DNA of 64,000 nt from Gallalistipes aquisgranensis (GCF_014982715.1 NZ_JADCJY010000001.1:1922001-1986000); one strand, 5' to 3'; counted from the first letter of the stretch, positions 42,512 to 51,841 are shown. The notes: generated from the sequence alone by a model not told the origin. Program-made: numbers and translations.

Positions 42512-43783
42512 ATGAAAGCGGAAATCATCACCATCGGCGACGAAATCCTGATCGGACAGATCGTCGACACCAATTCGGCCTGGATCTCCGGGCGGCTCAA
42601 CGAGGCGGGCATCACGGTCGGCAGCAAGATTTCGATCGCGGACGACCGTGGGCAGATCACCGCCACGATCGACGAAGCGCTCCGGAACAACGACCTGGTG
42701 ATCGTGACGGGCGGTCTCGGCCCCACCAAGGACGACATCACGAAAAAGACGCTGGCCGACTACTTCGGCAGCCGGCTGGTGCGGCACGAACCCACCTACG
42801 AATTCATCCGTGCCCTGATGGCCAAACGGGGCATCGGGTTCAACGAACTGAACCGGGCCCAGGCGATGGTCCCCGAGTGTTGCACCGTGCTGATGAACCG
42901 CAACGGCACGGCTCCCGGCATGTGGTTCGAACGGGAGGGCAGGATACTGGTCTCCCTGCCGGGCGTACCGTTCGAGATGATGCCCCTGATCGACGACGAA
43001 GTGCTGCCCCGCATCCGGAAACACTTCGCGCTGAAATCGGTCGTCCACAAGACGGCCATCACGTTCGGACTGGCCGAATCGGCCCTGGCGTTGAAAATCG
43101 CCCCGTGGGAAGATTCGCTCCCCACGTTCCTGAAACTGGCCTATCTGCCCAACCCCTCGCAGATCAGACTGAGGCTCTCGGCCTACGACGTGGACCGCGA
43201 CATGGCCCGCGAGGAGATCGACCGCCAGTTCGCCCGGCTCGAGAAACTGATTCCGGCCTATGTGATCGGTTACGGCGATGCCACCGTAGCCTCGGCCACG
43301 GCCGGGCTGCTCGTCCGCCGGGGCGTGACGCTCGCCGTCGCCGAATCGTGCACGGGCGGAGCACTGAGCGGCGCGTTCACGGCCATGCCCGGTGCATCGT
43401 CCTATTTCGCGGGAAGCGTGGTGGCGTACAGCAACTCCGTCAAGGAACGGGTGCTGGGCGTAGACCCGGCCGACCTGGAGCGCTACGGAGCCGTCAGCCG
43501 GCAGGTGGCCGAACAGATGGCCGCCGGCGTACGCCGGATCACGGGGGCCGACTACGCCGTCTCCACCACGGGGATCGCAGGTCCCACGGGGGGCAGCGAG
43601 GAGAAACCGGTCGGCACGGTCTGGATCGGCATCGCCACGCCGCAAGGCGTTTCGGCCCGGAAGATGGTCTTCGGGCATCTGCGCCAACAGAACATCGAAC
43701 GGGCCGCGGCCAACGCAATCAACCTGCTGCGGCTCACGCTCACGGGCGACGAAAACACACCGGTACAACAAGGTCTGCTGTAA
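42512..43783 (+). CDS. cinA: CinA family protein with PncC nicotinamide-nucleotide amidase domain
   Basis: A 423-residue protein. N-terminal MoCF-like domain (AEIITIGDEILIGQIVDTNS, TGGLGPTKDDITK; ADP-ribose pyrophosphatase/molybdopterin-binding fold), a linker and the C-terminal PncC domain (VAESCTGGALSGAFTAMPGASSYF in overlapping motifs; Ser nucleophile, STTGIAGPTGG). The PncC part converts nicotinamide mononucleotide into nicotinic acid mononucleotide in NAD repair. Length is typical (about 415). It is the last gene of pyrD-cinA. Confidence 0.93.
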   Translation: MKAEIITIGDEILIGQIVDTNSAWISGRLNEAGITVGSKISIADDRGQITATIDEALRNNDLVIVTGGLGPTKDDITKKTLADYFGSRLVRHEPTYEFIRALMAKRGIGFNELNRAQAMVPECCTVLMNRNGTAPGMWFEREGRILVSLPGVPFEMMPLIDDEVLPRIRKHFALKSVVHKTAITFGLAESALALKIAPWEDSLPTFLKLAYLPNPSQIRLRLSAYDVDRDMAREEIDRQFARLEKLIPAYVIGYGDATVASATAGLLVRRGVTLAVAESCTGGALSGAFTAMPGASSYFAGSVVAYSNSVKERVLGVDPADLERYGAVSRQVAEQMAAGVRRITGADYAVSTTGIAGPTGGSEEKPVGTVWIGIATPQGVSARKMVFGHLRQQNIERAAANAINLLRLTLTGDENTPVQQGLL

Positions 43784-43970
43784 TCCCGGAAAGGGGCTCC
43801 GGCAACTCTGCGAACGGGGATAGCACACCTCCGCCGCCTCCTGCAGCCGGAGCGTGTCCGCTCCAGGCACAATAACAGGAACAAATCGCCGAACCTGCCT
43901 ATTTTCCGGAAAACGGAATCCGAAAACCATATAATATGGGACGCGGACTTGCCGTTTGCCAAAAAAGATG

Positions 43971-43978
43971 TATATTTG
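43971..43978 (+). promoter_or_regulatory. rpmB operon -7 box
   Basis: TATATTTG, 38 nt before rpmB. The rest of 43784-43970 holds no supported gene. Confidence 0.5.
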
Positions 43979-44015
43979 CACTCCCTTAGGGAATAAATAA
44001 CTAAGAACAGACACA

Positions 44016-44249
44016 ATGAGAATTTGCGAAATCACTGGAAAAACGGCTGTCGTGGGCAATAACGTGGCCCACTCGAACACCCGTACCAAGCGTCGCTTCA
44101 ATCCCAATTTGAAGACCAAACGCTTCTGGCTGGAGGAGGAAGGCAGATGGATCACCCTCAAGGTATCGGCTGCCGGAATCAAAACCATCAACAAAAAAGG
44201 GCTGAGCGCCGCTCTGAAAGACGCTGCCGCCGCCCGGAAACTTTATTAA
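44016..44249 (+). CDS. rpmB: 50S ribosomal protein L28
   Basis: A 77-residue protein with [20 protein letters not shown] and [19 protein letters not shown]. The single Cys in the N-terminal region is not part of a zinc ribbon here. First gene of rpmB-rpmG-DUF4295, the fixed order of Bacteroidota. Confidence 0.96.
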   Translation: MRICEITGKTAVVGNNVAHSNTRTKRRFNPNLKTKRFWLEEEGRWITLKVSAAGIKTINKKGLSAALKDAAAARKLY

Positions 44250-44266
44250 ACCACAGGAGGTAAACA

Positions 44267-44449
44267 ATGGCAAAAAAAGGAAACCGCGTTCAGGTGATTC
44301 TTGAGTGCACCGAACAACGCGAGAGTGGTCTGCCCGGCATGTCGCGGTACATCACCACCAAAAACAAGAAGAACACTCCCGACCGCATGGAGCGCCGGAA
44401 GTACAATCCCATCCTCAAGAAAGTAACCCTACACCGGGAAATTAAATAG
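44267..44449 (+). CDS. rpmG: 50S ribosomal protein L33
   Basis: A 60-residue protein, [17 protein letters not shown]..., with [20 protein letters not shown]. The Cys pairs of the zinc-ribbon form are missing, so this is the zinc-free type. AGGAGG at 44254-44259 is an unusually strong ribosome-binding site for this genome. Confidence 0.95.
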   Translation: MAKKGNRVQVILECTEQRESGLPGMSRYITTKNKKNTPDRMERRKYNPILKKVTLHREIK

Positions 44450-44459
44450 TAAGTGAACC

Positions 44460-44615
44460 ATGGCAAAGAAAGTAGTAGCAACGCTGAAAACGGGTTCGGG
44501 CAAGAACTTTACCAAGTGCATTAAGATGGTTAAATCCGACAAGACCGGCGCTTACGCCTTCAAGACGGAAGTCGTACCCAACGACCAGATCAAAGAGTTC
44601 TTTGAGAAGAAATAA
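44460..44615 (+). CDS. DUF4295 family small basic protein
   Basis: A 51-residue Lys-rich protein: MAKKVVATLKTGSGKNFTK ... DQIKEFFEKK. The family is found almost only in Bacteroidota, always with L28 and L33, and is presumed to be ribosome-associated. It follows rpmG by 10 nt and precedes a strong hairpin. Confidence 0.85.
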   Translation: MAKKVVATLKTGSGKNFTKCIKMVKSDKTGAYAFKTEVVPNDQIKEFFEKK

Positions 44616-44634
44616 GGGTAACCACTCTTAATAC

Positions 44635-44666
44635 AAAGGGCGCTCCGGAAAACGGGAGCGCCCTTT
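44635..44666 (+). terminator. terminator of the rpmB operon
   Basis: Twelve-bp stem AAAGGGCGCTCC with its complement, 7-nt loop (44635-44666), ending CCCTTTGTGTTT; the T tract is weak but the stem is strong. Confidence 0.7.
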
Positions 44667-44770
44667 GTGTTTCCGCACCTTTCCGCGACGGGAACGGCCC
44701 GCCCTTCCGGACAGCGGAGGAAGAGGCTCCGCCCGGAAAGGCGAATGTGTGAAAAAGCAAAATTATTTAT

Positions 44771-44778
44771 TACTTTTG
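44771..44778 (+). promoter_or_regulatory. ftsY -7 box
   Basis: TACTTTTG, 24 nt before the ATG of ftsY. Confidence 0.55.
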
Positions 44779-44802
44779 CGAGAACCGAATCAAGCGAGAG
44801 AC

Positions 44803-45795
44803 ATGGGACTGTTCGATATTTTCAAAAAGAAGAAGGAAGAAGAGCGGCAGTCGGCGCCGGAAGCCGCCTCCGCCCGGAACAACGACCTCACCGCAGGGCT
44901 GGAAAAGACCAAGGAGGGCCTGTTCGGCAAACTGGCCCGCGCCGTGGCGGGCAAATCGAAGGTGGACGACGAGGTGCTCGACCAGCTGGAGGAGGTGCTC
45001 ATCACCTCCGACGTGGGTGTGGAGACTACCGTGAAGATCATCCGCCGGATCGAGGAGCGCGTGGCACGTGACAAGTACATGAACTCTTCCGAGTTGCAAT
45101 CCATCCTGCGCGAGGAGATCACCGCCCTGTTGCAGGAACGGGACGGCGAAGCGGAAGATTTCGGACTGGAGGTGCGCGAAGGCACGCCTTTTGTCGTGAT
45201 GGTCGTCGGGGTGAACGGAGCCGGCAAGACCACCACCATCGGCAAGCTGGCCGCCCAGCTGAAGAAGGCCGGGAAGAAGGTGTGGATCGGGGCGGCCGAC
45301 ACGTTCCGGGCCGCCGCCATCGACCAGCTCCAGGTGTGGGCCGACCGCGCCGGAGCGACCATGATCCGGCAGGAGATGGGTTCCGATCCGGCCTCGGTGG
45401 CGTTCGACACGCTCAAATCGGCCGTAGCCAACCACGCCGACGTGGTGCTGATCGACACGGCCGGACGGCTCCACAACAAAATCGGACTGATGAACGAACT
45501 GACCAAGATACGCAACGTCATGGCCAAAGTGATTCCCGACGCACCCCACGAAGTGCTACTGGTATTGGACGGAAGCACAGGGCAGAACGCCTTCGAGCAG
45601 GCCCGGCAGTTTACGCAGGCCACGCAGGTCACCTCGCTGGCCATCACGAAACTCGACGGAACGGCCAAGGGGGGCGTCGTGATCGGAATCAGCGACCAGT
45701 TCCGGATTCCGGTACGCTATATCGGCGTAGGCGAGGGGATCGACCAGTTGCAGCTGTTCGACCGCCGTTCGTTCGTCGATGCGCTGTTCGGTTAG
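44803..45795 (+). CDS. ftsY: signal recognition particle receptor FtsY
   Basis: A 330-residue SRP GTPase. Short acidic/basic A region (FKKKKEEER), N domain of four helices, G domain with GVNGAGKTTTIGKLA (P loop), DTFRAAAIDQL, DTAGR and TKLDGTAKGG. It docks ribosome-SRP complexes at the inner membrane. The A region is much shorter than in E. coli, normal for this phylum. An upstream Met at 44665 is rejected because the promoter lies between. Confidence 0.96.
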   Translation: MGLFDIFKKKKEEERQSAPEAASARNNDLTAGLEKTKEGLFGKLARAVAGKSKVDDEVLDQLEEVLITSDVGVETTVKIIRRIEERVARDKYMNSSELQSILREEITALLQERDGEAEDFGLEVREGTPFVVMVVGVNGAGKTTTIGKLAAQLKKAGKKVWIGAADTFRAAAIDQLQVWADRAGATMIRQEMGSDPASVAFDTLKSAVANHADVVLIDTAGRLHNKIGLMNELTKIRNVMAKVIPDAPHEVLLVLDGSTGQNAFEQARQFTQATQVTSLAITKLDGTAKGGVVIGISDQFRIPVRYIGVGEGIDQLQLFDRRSFVDALFG

Positions 45796-45871
45796 ACGTT
45801 ATTCCGGCAGACCCTGCCGACCCGGAAGAGAAAAGACTCCCGACGACATTACACCAATTCGACATAGAAGC

Positions 45872-46321
45872 ATGAAACGGATCATCCCGGCCCTCCTTTT
45901 CGTCGGCCTCCTTACCGGCTGCGGTTCCGGCAACAGGACATCGCAGACCGCGGCAGAAACCGCAGACACCACATTCACGGTCGGCAGCGACCGGGACAGG
46001 CACGGCTGCATCGGTTCGGCCGGATACACATGGTCGGAAGTGCGCCAGGAGTGTATCCGGCCGTTCGAGGCCGGCGTGCGCATGCTTTCGGCCACCGATC
46101 CGGAAGCCACGCTCTGCGCCTACCTCGTCTTCAGCGCCGACTCCGCGCAGGCCGAACTTTTCCTGCCCGACAGGGAAACGACCGAAGTGCTCGACCGCAG
46201 GAACCTGCCTGCAGGAGGACACGCCTGGAACGTCGAGGACGACGACACGTTCAACGTCCGCCGGACCGCAGACCGCTGGATCATCGAACGGCGCGGAACG
46301 ACACTCTACCGGCAGGAGTAA
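45872..46321 (+). CDS. small Cys-containing lipoprotein
   Basis: A 149-residue protein with a signal ending LLTGC (Cys ~17) and an Ser/Thr/Ala-rich spacer. The mature core has DRHGCIGSAGYTWSEVRQEC, an unusual C-x14-C loop seen in several Bacteroidota lipoproteins, then PFEAGVRML and alternating strands. I do not recognise a characterised family. It follows ftsY by 76 nt and could share its transcript. Confidence 0.6.
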   Translation: MKRIIPALLFVGLLTGCGSGNRTSQTAAETADTTFTVGSDRDRHGCIGSAGYTWSEVRQECIRPFEAGVRMLSATDPEATLCAYLVFSADSAQAELFLPDRETTEVLDRRNLPAGGHAWNVEDDDTFNVRRTADRWIIERRGTTLYRQE

Positions 46322-46441
46322 GCCGGGGCGCCGCCGGCTGTTCCCGTCTGCACGCCCGCACTCTGTCCGGCCGCAGGAAGAACCGGGAAACGGAACAGCC
46401 CGCCGTCGTGCGAAAAACGCCGGCAGGGACCGATCTTCAAT

Positions 46442-46481
46442 GAAATTACCCCGCCGCAGACATCTGCGACGGGGTAATTTC
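46442..46481. terminator. long hairpin between convergent genes
   Basis: A 19-bp stem with one C.A mismatch (arms 46442-46460/46463-46481). The outer arms contain GAAATTA/TAATTTC. It lies between the lipoprotein (+) and ferritin (-) stop codons and probably serves both. Confidence 0.6.
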
Positions 46482-46528
46482 CGTATACGGAAGCCGACAT
46501 GCGGTCTCCGTCCCGCGACCGTACGGTC

Positions 46529-47059
46529 CTATTTGCCGGCCAGCGGCGAGGGGGTCGTGTAAACCCGGGCGGCCAGGTCCTTGTCGATCATGTAGAGACC
46601 CATCTTGCTGTCGCCGACCATCTTCAGCTGGTCGATGATGTCCTGGGCATTCTCCTCCTCTTCCACCTGCTCGTCGATGAACCATACGAGCATGTTCGAC
46701 GTAGCCAGGTCCTTCTCGGCCTCGGCCACACGGCAGAGATTCTCGATCATGGCCGTCACCTTGCGCTCGTGAGCCAGCGTGTCCTCGAAAGAGGCCAGCG
46801 GCGAAGCCCACTCGGTATCGACGGCAGCGATCGGAGCCAGCTCCACGCGTCCGCCGCGCGAAAGCACGTAGTTCATGAAAATACGGGCATGGTCCTGCTC
46901 CTCCTGGAACTGGATATAGTACCAGTTGGCCACGCCCTTGTAACCTTTGGCCGAAGCGTCCATCGACATCGAAAGATAGAGATAGGCCGACCAGAGCTCG
47001 GCATTGATCTGCGCATTCAGCGCCTTTTCCACATTAGGATTCAACATAACAACAGACAT
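46529..47059 (-). CDS. ftnA: bacterial non-haem ferritin
   Basis: A 176-residue four-helix bundle. Ferroxidase ligands appear in NAQINAELWSAYLYLSMS, FQEEQDHARIFMNYV and WFIDEQVEEEENAQDI. It has the QDH (E..H) set of the bacterial FtnA type and no haem-binding Met of bacterioferritin. It stores iron in the cytoplasm and protects against peroxide. A second Met lies four codons inside the start. A TACCTTTG box is 28 nt upstream. Confidence 0.95.
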   Translation of the reverse strand: MSVVMLNPNVEKALNAQINAELWSAYLYLSMSMDASAKGYKGVANWYYIQFQEEQDHARIFMNYVLSRGGRVELAPIAAVDTEWASPLASFEDTLAHERKVTAMIENLCRVAEAEKDLATSNMLVWFIDEQVEEEENAQDIIDQLKMVGDSKMGLYMIDKDLAARVYTTPSPLAGK

Positions 47060-47086
47060 TTAAAATTCGACATTTTTTCTGCAACA

Positions 47087-47138
47087 CAAAGGTATGAAAT
47101 ATTTCGGTCGTTTATCATCTTTATTTTTCATACTTTTG
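47087..47138. promoter_or_regulatory. divergent promoters of ferritin and rimO
   Basis: Minus strand TACCTTTG (47087-47094) for ferritin and plus strand TACTTTTG (47131-47138) for rimO, sharing ~40 bp. Confidence 0.6.
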
Positions 47139-47165
47139 CCCGGAAAGAGAATTTTCACGTTCGGC

Positions 47166-48461
47166 ATGAAAAAGAAAAAGATCAATATCGTCACGCTCGG
47201 CTGTTCGAAAAACCTGGTCGACTCCGAACAGATCATGACCCGGATGGCCGCCGCCGGCTACGAACCGGTCTTCGACTCCGACTCCACGGATGCCCGCACG
47301 GTGGTCGTCAACACCTGCGGCTTCATCGGCGACGCAAAAGAGGAGTCGATCGAAACGATCCTGCGGTTCGCACAGGCCAGGAGCGAAGGGCTCATCGACA
47401 GGCTCTACGTGATCGGATGCCTGAGCGAACGCTACCGCGACGAACTGCGGACCGAGATTCCCGAAGTGGACGAATACTTCGGCGCCCGCGACCTGGCCGA
47501 AATCGTCCGGGGACTGGGCGCCCAGTGGCGCGACGAGATGCCCGGCGGACGGATCATCTCCACTCCGTCCCATTATGCCTACCTGAAAATAGCCGAAGGG
47601 TGCAACTGGGGCTGCGGATACTGCGCCATTCCCCTGATCCGGGGGCGCCACGTCTCCGTTCCGATGGAACGACTGCTCGACGAGGCCCGCAAGCTGGCCG
47701 AGGGGGGCGTTCGCGAACTGATGGTCATCGCCCAGGACACCACCTATTACGGGCTCGACCTCTACGGCCGCCGACGGCTGGGCGAACTGCTCCGCGCCCT
47801 CTGCCGCATCGACGACATCGAATGGATTCGGCTCCACTACGCCTATCCAGCCCATTTCCCCGAAGAGGTCATCGAGGCAATGGCCGAAGAGCCGAAAATC
47901 TGCAAGTACCTCGACATCCCCCTGCAACACATATCCGACAGCCAGCTCCGCGCCATGCGGCGCGGAATCACCCGGGAGGAGACCCTCGCGCTCGTCCGGC
48001 ACCTGCGTGAAGCGGTTCCCGGCATCGCCCTGCGCACGACCCTGCTGGTGGGATACCCCGGAGAGAGCGAGGCCGATTTCGCCGAACTGGAGGAGTTCGT
48101 GCGCCGCACGCGGTTCGAACGGCTGGGCGTTTTCCCCTACTCCGAGGAGGAGGGGACCTACTCCGCCACACAGCTCTCCGACAACGTGCCCGAAGAGGTG
48201 AAACGGATGCGGGCGGAACGGATCATGGAGATTCAGAACAACATTTCGAGGGAGGAGAACGTTAAAAGGGTGGGACAGCGCCTCCGTGTGATCGTCGACC
48301 GCAGGGAAGGCGAATGGTGGGTGGCCCGCAGCCAGTACGACTCGCCGGAAGTGGACGAGGAGATACTGATTCCGGCCGACCGGGAACTCGAGACGGGCAG
48401 GTTCTACGAGGTTCGCGTCACAGGTGCGGAGGATTACGATCTCTATGCGGAATTATTTTGA
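47166..48461 (+). CDS. rimO: ribosomal protein S12 methylthiotransferase RimO
   Basis: A 431-residue radical-SAM enzyme. The N-terminal MTTase domain (NIVTLGCSKNLVDSEQ, VVNTCGFI, IGCLSERY) supplies three Cys for one Fe-S cluster. The radical-SAM motif is CNWGCGYCAIP (C-x3-C-x2-C). The C-terminal TRAM domain holds RLRVIVDRREG. It adds a methylthio group to Asp88 of S12. The signature PLIRGRHVSVPME separates it from MiaB. The start is the Met after the promoter. Confidence 0.95.
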   Translation: MKKKKINIVTLGCSKNLVDSEQIMTRMAAAGYEPVFDSDSTDARTVVVNTCGFIGDAKEESIETILRFAQARSEGLIDRLYVIGCLSERYRDELRTEIPEVDEYFGARDLAEIVRGLGAQWRDEMPGGRIISTPSHYAYLKIAEGCNWGCGYCAIPLIRGRHVSVPMERLLDEARKLAEGGVRELMVIAQDTTYYGLDLYGRRRLGELLRALCRIDDIEWIRLHYAYPAHFPEEVIEAMAEEPKICKYLDIPLQHISDSQLRAMRRGITREETLALVRHLREAVPGIALRTTLLVGYPGESEADFAELEEFVRRTRFERLGVFPYSEEEGTYSATQLSDNVPEEVKRMRAERIMEIQNNISREENVKRVGQRLRVIVDRREGEWWVARSQYDSPEVDEEILIPADRELETGRFYEVRVTGAEDYDLYAELF

Positions 48462-48513
48462 AATTTCGCGGATTTTGATTATTTTTGAAGTGTTAACGTG
48501 AACCGCGTGCATA

Positions 48514-48807
48514 ATGGCTGAGTCACCTGTTATTATCGAGACGATCCGGGAGAAGATCGAACGCATCATCGCCGAGAACCGGCGGCTGCGCGAAGAGTCC
48601 CGGAATCTCGTCCGGCAGAGGGACAAGCTCAAGGCCGGAAACCGGGAACTCACCGCACGGATCGCCGAACTCGAACGGCGCATTTCCGTGCTGGAGTTGA
48701 GCAAAGGCATGGCAGGCGGCAGCGACGACGCGAAGCTGGCCAAGGCGAGGGTCAACCGTCTGATGCGGGAGGTGGACCGTTGCATTGCCCTGCTGAACCG
48801 GGAGTGA
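48514..48807 (+). CDS. coiled-coil protein upstream of zapA
   Basis: A 97-residue protein that is almost all heptad-like helix (IIAENRRLREESRNLVRQRD, LTARIAELERRISVLEL) plus a C-terminal helix (AKARVNRLMREVDRCIALLN). It lies 7 nt before zapA, so a role in the division ring, for example a ZapB-like partner, is plausible but inferred only from position. A TATTTTTG box at ~48480 precedes it. Confidence 0.68.
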   Translation: MAESPVIIETIREKIERIIAENRRLREESRNLVRQRDKLKAGNRELTARIAELERRISVLELSKGMAGGSDDAKLAKARVNRLMREVDRCIALLNRE

Positions 48808-48814
48808 GCGAAGT

Positions 48815-49105
48815 ATGGAACAGAAGTTGAACATAAAACTGACGATCGCAGGCAAAAGCTATCCGCTGAAGATCGACCGCGAGAAAGAGGCAGTGTACCG
48901 CCGGGCGGAAAAAGAGGTCAACGCACTGGTTTCCATGTATAAAACGAGTTTCCGGGCCGAACCCGAGGACTATCTGGCCATGGCGGCGCTGGGTCTGGCG
49001 GTGAACAACGTGGAGATGGAGCTCAGCCGCAGTCTGGGAGAGGATATCGACAGACTGGTGGAGTTGGACAAGGAGTTGGATCAATATATAAACAACGAAC
49101 TGTAA
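48815..49105 (+). CDS. zapA: cell division protein ZapA
   Basis: A 96-residue protein with the ZapA pattern: KLNIKLTIAGKSYPLKID (beta hairpin), then a long helix (EKEVNALVSMYKTSF...DYLAMAALGLAVNNVEME) forming a tetramer coiled coil. ZapA cross-links FtsZ filaments. Followed directly by a structured non-coding region and rny. Confidence 0.88.
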   Translation: MEQKLNIKLTIAGKSYPLKIDREKEAVYRRAEKEVNALVSMYKTSFRAEPEDYLAMAALGLAVNNVEMELSRSLGEDIDRLVELDKELDQYINNEL

Positions 49106-49133
49106 CAGACGTTCTTTACATACGAACAGGAAT

Positions 49134-49345
49134 ATGCCCGCATAGATTCCTTTTAGCTTTGCGAAACTCAACACTTTAAAAATTGGGGTTCGACTCGGTC
49201 GGTCAAAAGCAGGCCTTAACCCTTCGGGGTGCACCCTCTTCACAATGGTGCCGTTGGACGTTTGCGACCGGATGCCGGAGGCCCCACAAATGACGATCGG
49301 GAGATTCGTCAAACAAGAAAAGGAAACTTTATGCGGGCTTTTTTC
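49134..49345 (+). ncRNA. ssrS: probable 6S-like RNA between zapA and rny
   Basis: About 210 nt of non-coding DNA closed by a long stem: GCCCGCATA...TTCCTTTT (49136-49154) pairs with AAAAGGAA...TATGCGGGC (49318-49338), followed by a six-T run: a free-standing RNA with its own end. Just inside the closing stem is TAGCTTTG (49154-49161), a perfect promoter -7 box in RNA, as expected for 6S RNA, which mimics an open promoter to trap RNA polymerase. 6S RNA also follows zapA in enterics. The terminal stem and the middle (GGGGTTCGACTCGG..., and GGCCCCACAAATG...) need folding to confirm. Confidence 0.58.
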
Positions 49346-49416
49346 ATATAACCCCGATAACACTATTAATCCAAATATTAATCACTTCAGTTCTTTAATT
49401 TATTAATAACACTCAA

Positions 49417-50958
49417 ATGGGTACGATAACAATAGTCATAGTGGCCGTTATCACCTGTGCGATCACCGGAGTGGCATCCTATCTCATCATACGCAAGACG
49501 ACCGATCAACGCAGACGGACGATCCTGAAGGAAGCCGAAGCCGACGCAGAGATGATCAAGAAGGAAAAAATCCTTCAGGCCAAGGAGAAGTTCATCCAGC
49601 TCAAAGCCGAACACGACCGGGCTGTGAACGAACGAAATACGAAGCTCAACCAGCGTGAGCAGGGGATCAAGCAGATGGAGAGCAACCTCCAGCAGCAGCA
49701 GTCCGAGCTCGAACGCAAGAACAAGGAGGCCGCCCAGGTGCGCGAGCAGATGGAGTCGCACATCCAGGCACTCGACCGCCGCAAGGAAGAGCTCGACAAG
49801 CTGATCCGCGAACAGAACTCCCGCCTGGAACAGATCGGGGGCATGAGCAGCGAGGAGGCCAAGAACATTCTGATCGAGAACATGAAGGCGGAGGCCAAGG
49901 CCGATGCCGCCACCTACATCAACGAGACGATCGAAGAGGCCAAGATGAGCGCCAACAAGGAGGCCAAGCGCATCGTGGTGCAGACCATCCAGCGGGTTGC
50001 CACCGAAACCGCCATCGAGAACTCCGTCACGGTGTTCAATATCGAAAGCGACGAAGTGAAGGGACGCATCATCGGGCGCGAGGGACGCAACATCCGGGCA
50101 CTGGAGGCGGCCACGGGAATCGAGATCATCGTGGACGACACGCCGGAGGCGATCATCCTCTCGGGCTTCGACCCCGTCCGCCGCGAAATCGCCCGTCTCG
50201 CCCTGCACCAGTTGGTCACCGACGGACGCATCCACCCGGCCCGCATCGAAGAGGTGGTCGCCAAAGTGCAGAAACAGATCGAGGAGGAGATCGTGGAAGT
50301 GGGTAAACGCACCACGATCGACCTGGGCATCCACGGACTGCATCCCGAGCTGATCCGTCTGATCGGAAAGATGAAATACCGTTCGTCCTACGGGCAGAAC
50401 CTGTTGCAGCACTCCCGCGAGACGGCCAACCTCTGCGGCATCATGGCCGCAGAACTGGGCCTGAATCCCAAGACGGCTCGCCGGGCCGGACTGTTGCACG
50501 ACATCGGCAAGGTGCCCGACGATGAACCGGAACTCCCGCACGCTATCATCGGCATGAAGCTCGCCGAGAAATACAAGGAAAAAGCGGAGGTCTGCAACGC
50601 CATCGGCGCCCACCACGACGAAATGGAAATGACCTCGCTGATCGCCCCGATCGTCCAGGTATGCGACGCCATTTCCGGCGCCCGTCCCGGTGCGCGGCGC
50701 GAAGTGGTCGAATCCTATATCAAACGGCTCAAGGAGATGGAAGACATCGCCATGTCCTATCCCGGCGTGATGAAGACCTATGCCATCCAGGCCGGCCGCG
50801 AACTGCGCGTGATCGTCGGCAGCGAAAAGATATCCGATCAGGATGCCGACCAGCTCTCGCACGACATCGCCAAGAAGATCCAGGACGAAATGACCTATCC
50901 CGGACAGGTAAAGATCACCGTCATCCGGGAGACCCGTTCGGTAAGCTACGCGAAATAG
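49417..50958 (+). CDS. rny: ribonuclease Y
   Basis: A 513-residue endoribonuclease: N-terminal TM helix ([21 protein letters not shown] in its first 25 residues), a long coiled coil to ~residue 200, a KH domain ([21 protein letters not shown]) and an HD domain ([21 protein letters not shown]). It begins bulk mRNA decay at the inner membrane. Length is exactly family-typical (510-520). It follows the 6S-like RNA. The leader of ~70 nt is AT-rich. Confidence 0.95.
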   Translation: MGTITIVIVAVITCAITGVASYLIIRKTTDQRRRTILKEAEADAEMIKKEKILQAKEKFIQLKAEHDRAVNERNTKLNQREQGIKQMESNLQQQQSELERKNKEAAQVREQMESHIQALDRRKEELDKLIREQNSRLEQIGGMSSEEAKNILIENMKAEAKADAATYINETIEEAKMSANKEAKRIVVQTIQRVATETAIENSVTVFNIESDEVKGRIIGREGRNIRALEAATGIEIIVDDTPEAIILSGFDPVRREIARLALHQLVTDGRIHPARIEEVVAKVQKQIEEEIVEVGKRTTIDLGIHGLHPELIRLIGKMKYRSSYGQNLLQHSRETANLCGIMAAELGLNPKTARRAGLLHDIGKVPDDEPELPHAIIGMKLAEKYKEKAEVCNAIGAHHDEMEMTSLIAPIVQVCDAISGARPGARREVVESYIKRLKEMEDIAMSYPGVMKTYAIQAGRELRVIVGSEKISDQDADQLSHDIAKKIQDEMTYPGQVKITVIRETRSVSYAK

Positions 50959-51012
50959 CTTCGGCACGGCTATTTCACCCACAACCATGGGATACCCTAC
51001 TTCCCGGGTGAT

Positions 51013-51067
51013 CTCGACACAAAACAGGGTGTCTGCAAGTTGAGCAGACACCCTGTTTTGTGTCGAG
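51013..51067. terminator. long perfect hairpin after rny
   Basis: A perfect 24-bp inverted repeat (51013-51036/51044-51067) with a 7-nt loop. The arms include AAAACAGGG/CCCTGTTTT. There is no outer T run. It lies between rny (+) and the convergent GT25 gene (-). Confidence 0.65.
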
Positions 51068-51127
51068 CGCCGTACCGTAGGAAAAAATTCGGCAGGTATT
51101 CTAACCCCTCCAAATACAATTAGACCT

Positions 51128-51841
51128 TTATCTAAAATAATACAATACCCATTTATAACATAATGTAAGCCGACGTTTTATACGCTTCGTCAAGGTCGCT
51201 CCGCCAACCACTCCGCTAACAGAAGACTCCATCGTTCCGTTCAGACTTCCCTGTTCCGCAACAGGCGGGAAGGTCCAATATAAACGGAACAACCCGTCAT
51301 TTTGTAATCGGTTCAAAAATATATCGAAAGAAGTGTCGCACTTATGCACTGAAACGAAGTTCAGAATCGTCCGAGCCGCTGCCTGATTGATCACATAGGC
51401 TCCCGTACATTGGACATAATCCGCCGTATAAGTAACAACGCCCGGTTTTCTCCTACTTCTGGGTATGAGCCGCAGACAGGAAGCCTCTAATCCGACATAA
51501 AACGGCTCTTTATCTGTCGCCCTCTCCCGAAGCACTCCGGCCATTACCTCCCCGAATCGCTTGGTAAAGGAGATATCATCTTCCAACACCAAGGCCATAT
51601 CGATATTTTCCTCAACGATTTTCCGATAAATCAACAGATGTTTCAAGGCACAGGAGGTCGCAGGAATAGGGGCATATAAATCTTTTGAAAAATAATGATC
51701 CAATATCCGACCATCAATATCCTCCACATCGCCGTCCAACATCAGTTCATATTCGATGTTCAACCCGACAAGCATACGATGGACGCGGGTCAGTCTATCT
51801 TCATAGCCTCTTTTTACATGGAGAACAAACGTTTTTACCAT
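51128..51841 (-). CDS. GT25-family glycosyltransferase (LPS/LOS type)
   Basis: A 237-residue protein: KTFVLHVKRGYEDRLTRV, YELMLDGDVEDID, SCALKHLLIYRKIVEE, VLEDDISFTKRFGEV (DD motif), and GAYVINQAAARTIL. This matches family 25 beta-glycosyltransferases that add galactose to lipooligosaccharide. I choose the Met at 51841, since GAGG precedes it at a suitable spacing; a Met at 51859 would add six residues. AT-richer than the core genes to its right-hand side. It is the last gene before the island. Confidence 0.75.
   Translation of the reverse strand: MVKTFVLHVKRGYEDRLTRVHRMLVGLNIEYELMLDGDVEDIDGRILDHYFSKDLYAPIPATSCALKHLLIYRKIVEENIDMALVLEDDISFTKRFGEVMAGVLRERATDKEPFYVGLEASCLRLIPRSRRKPGVVTYTADYVQCTGAYVINQAAARTILNFVSVHKCDTSFDIFLNRLQNDGLFRLYWTFPPVAEQGSLNGTMESSVSGVVGGATLTKRIKRRLTLCYKWVLYYFR

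Noticed and set aside
41675-44194. 839-residue antisense frame across pyrD, cinA and rpmB
   Set aside because: It runs through three well-supported genes on the other strand; composition is that of reverse-complemented codons.
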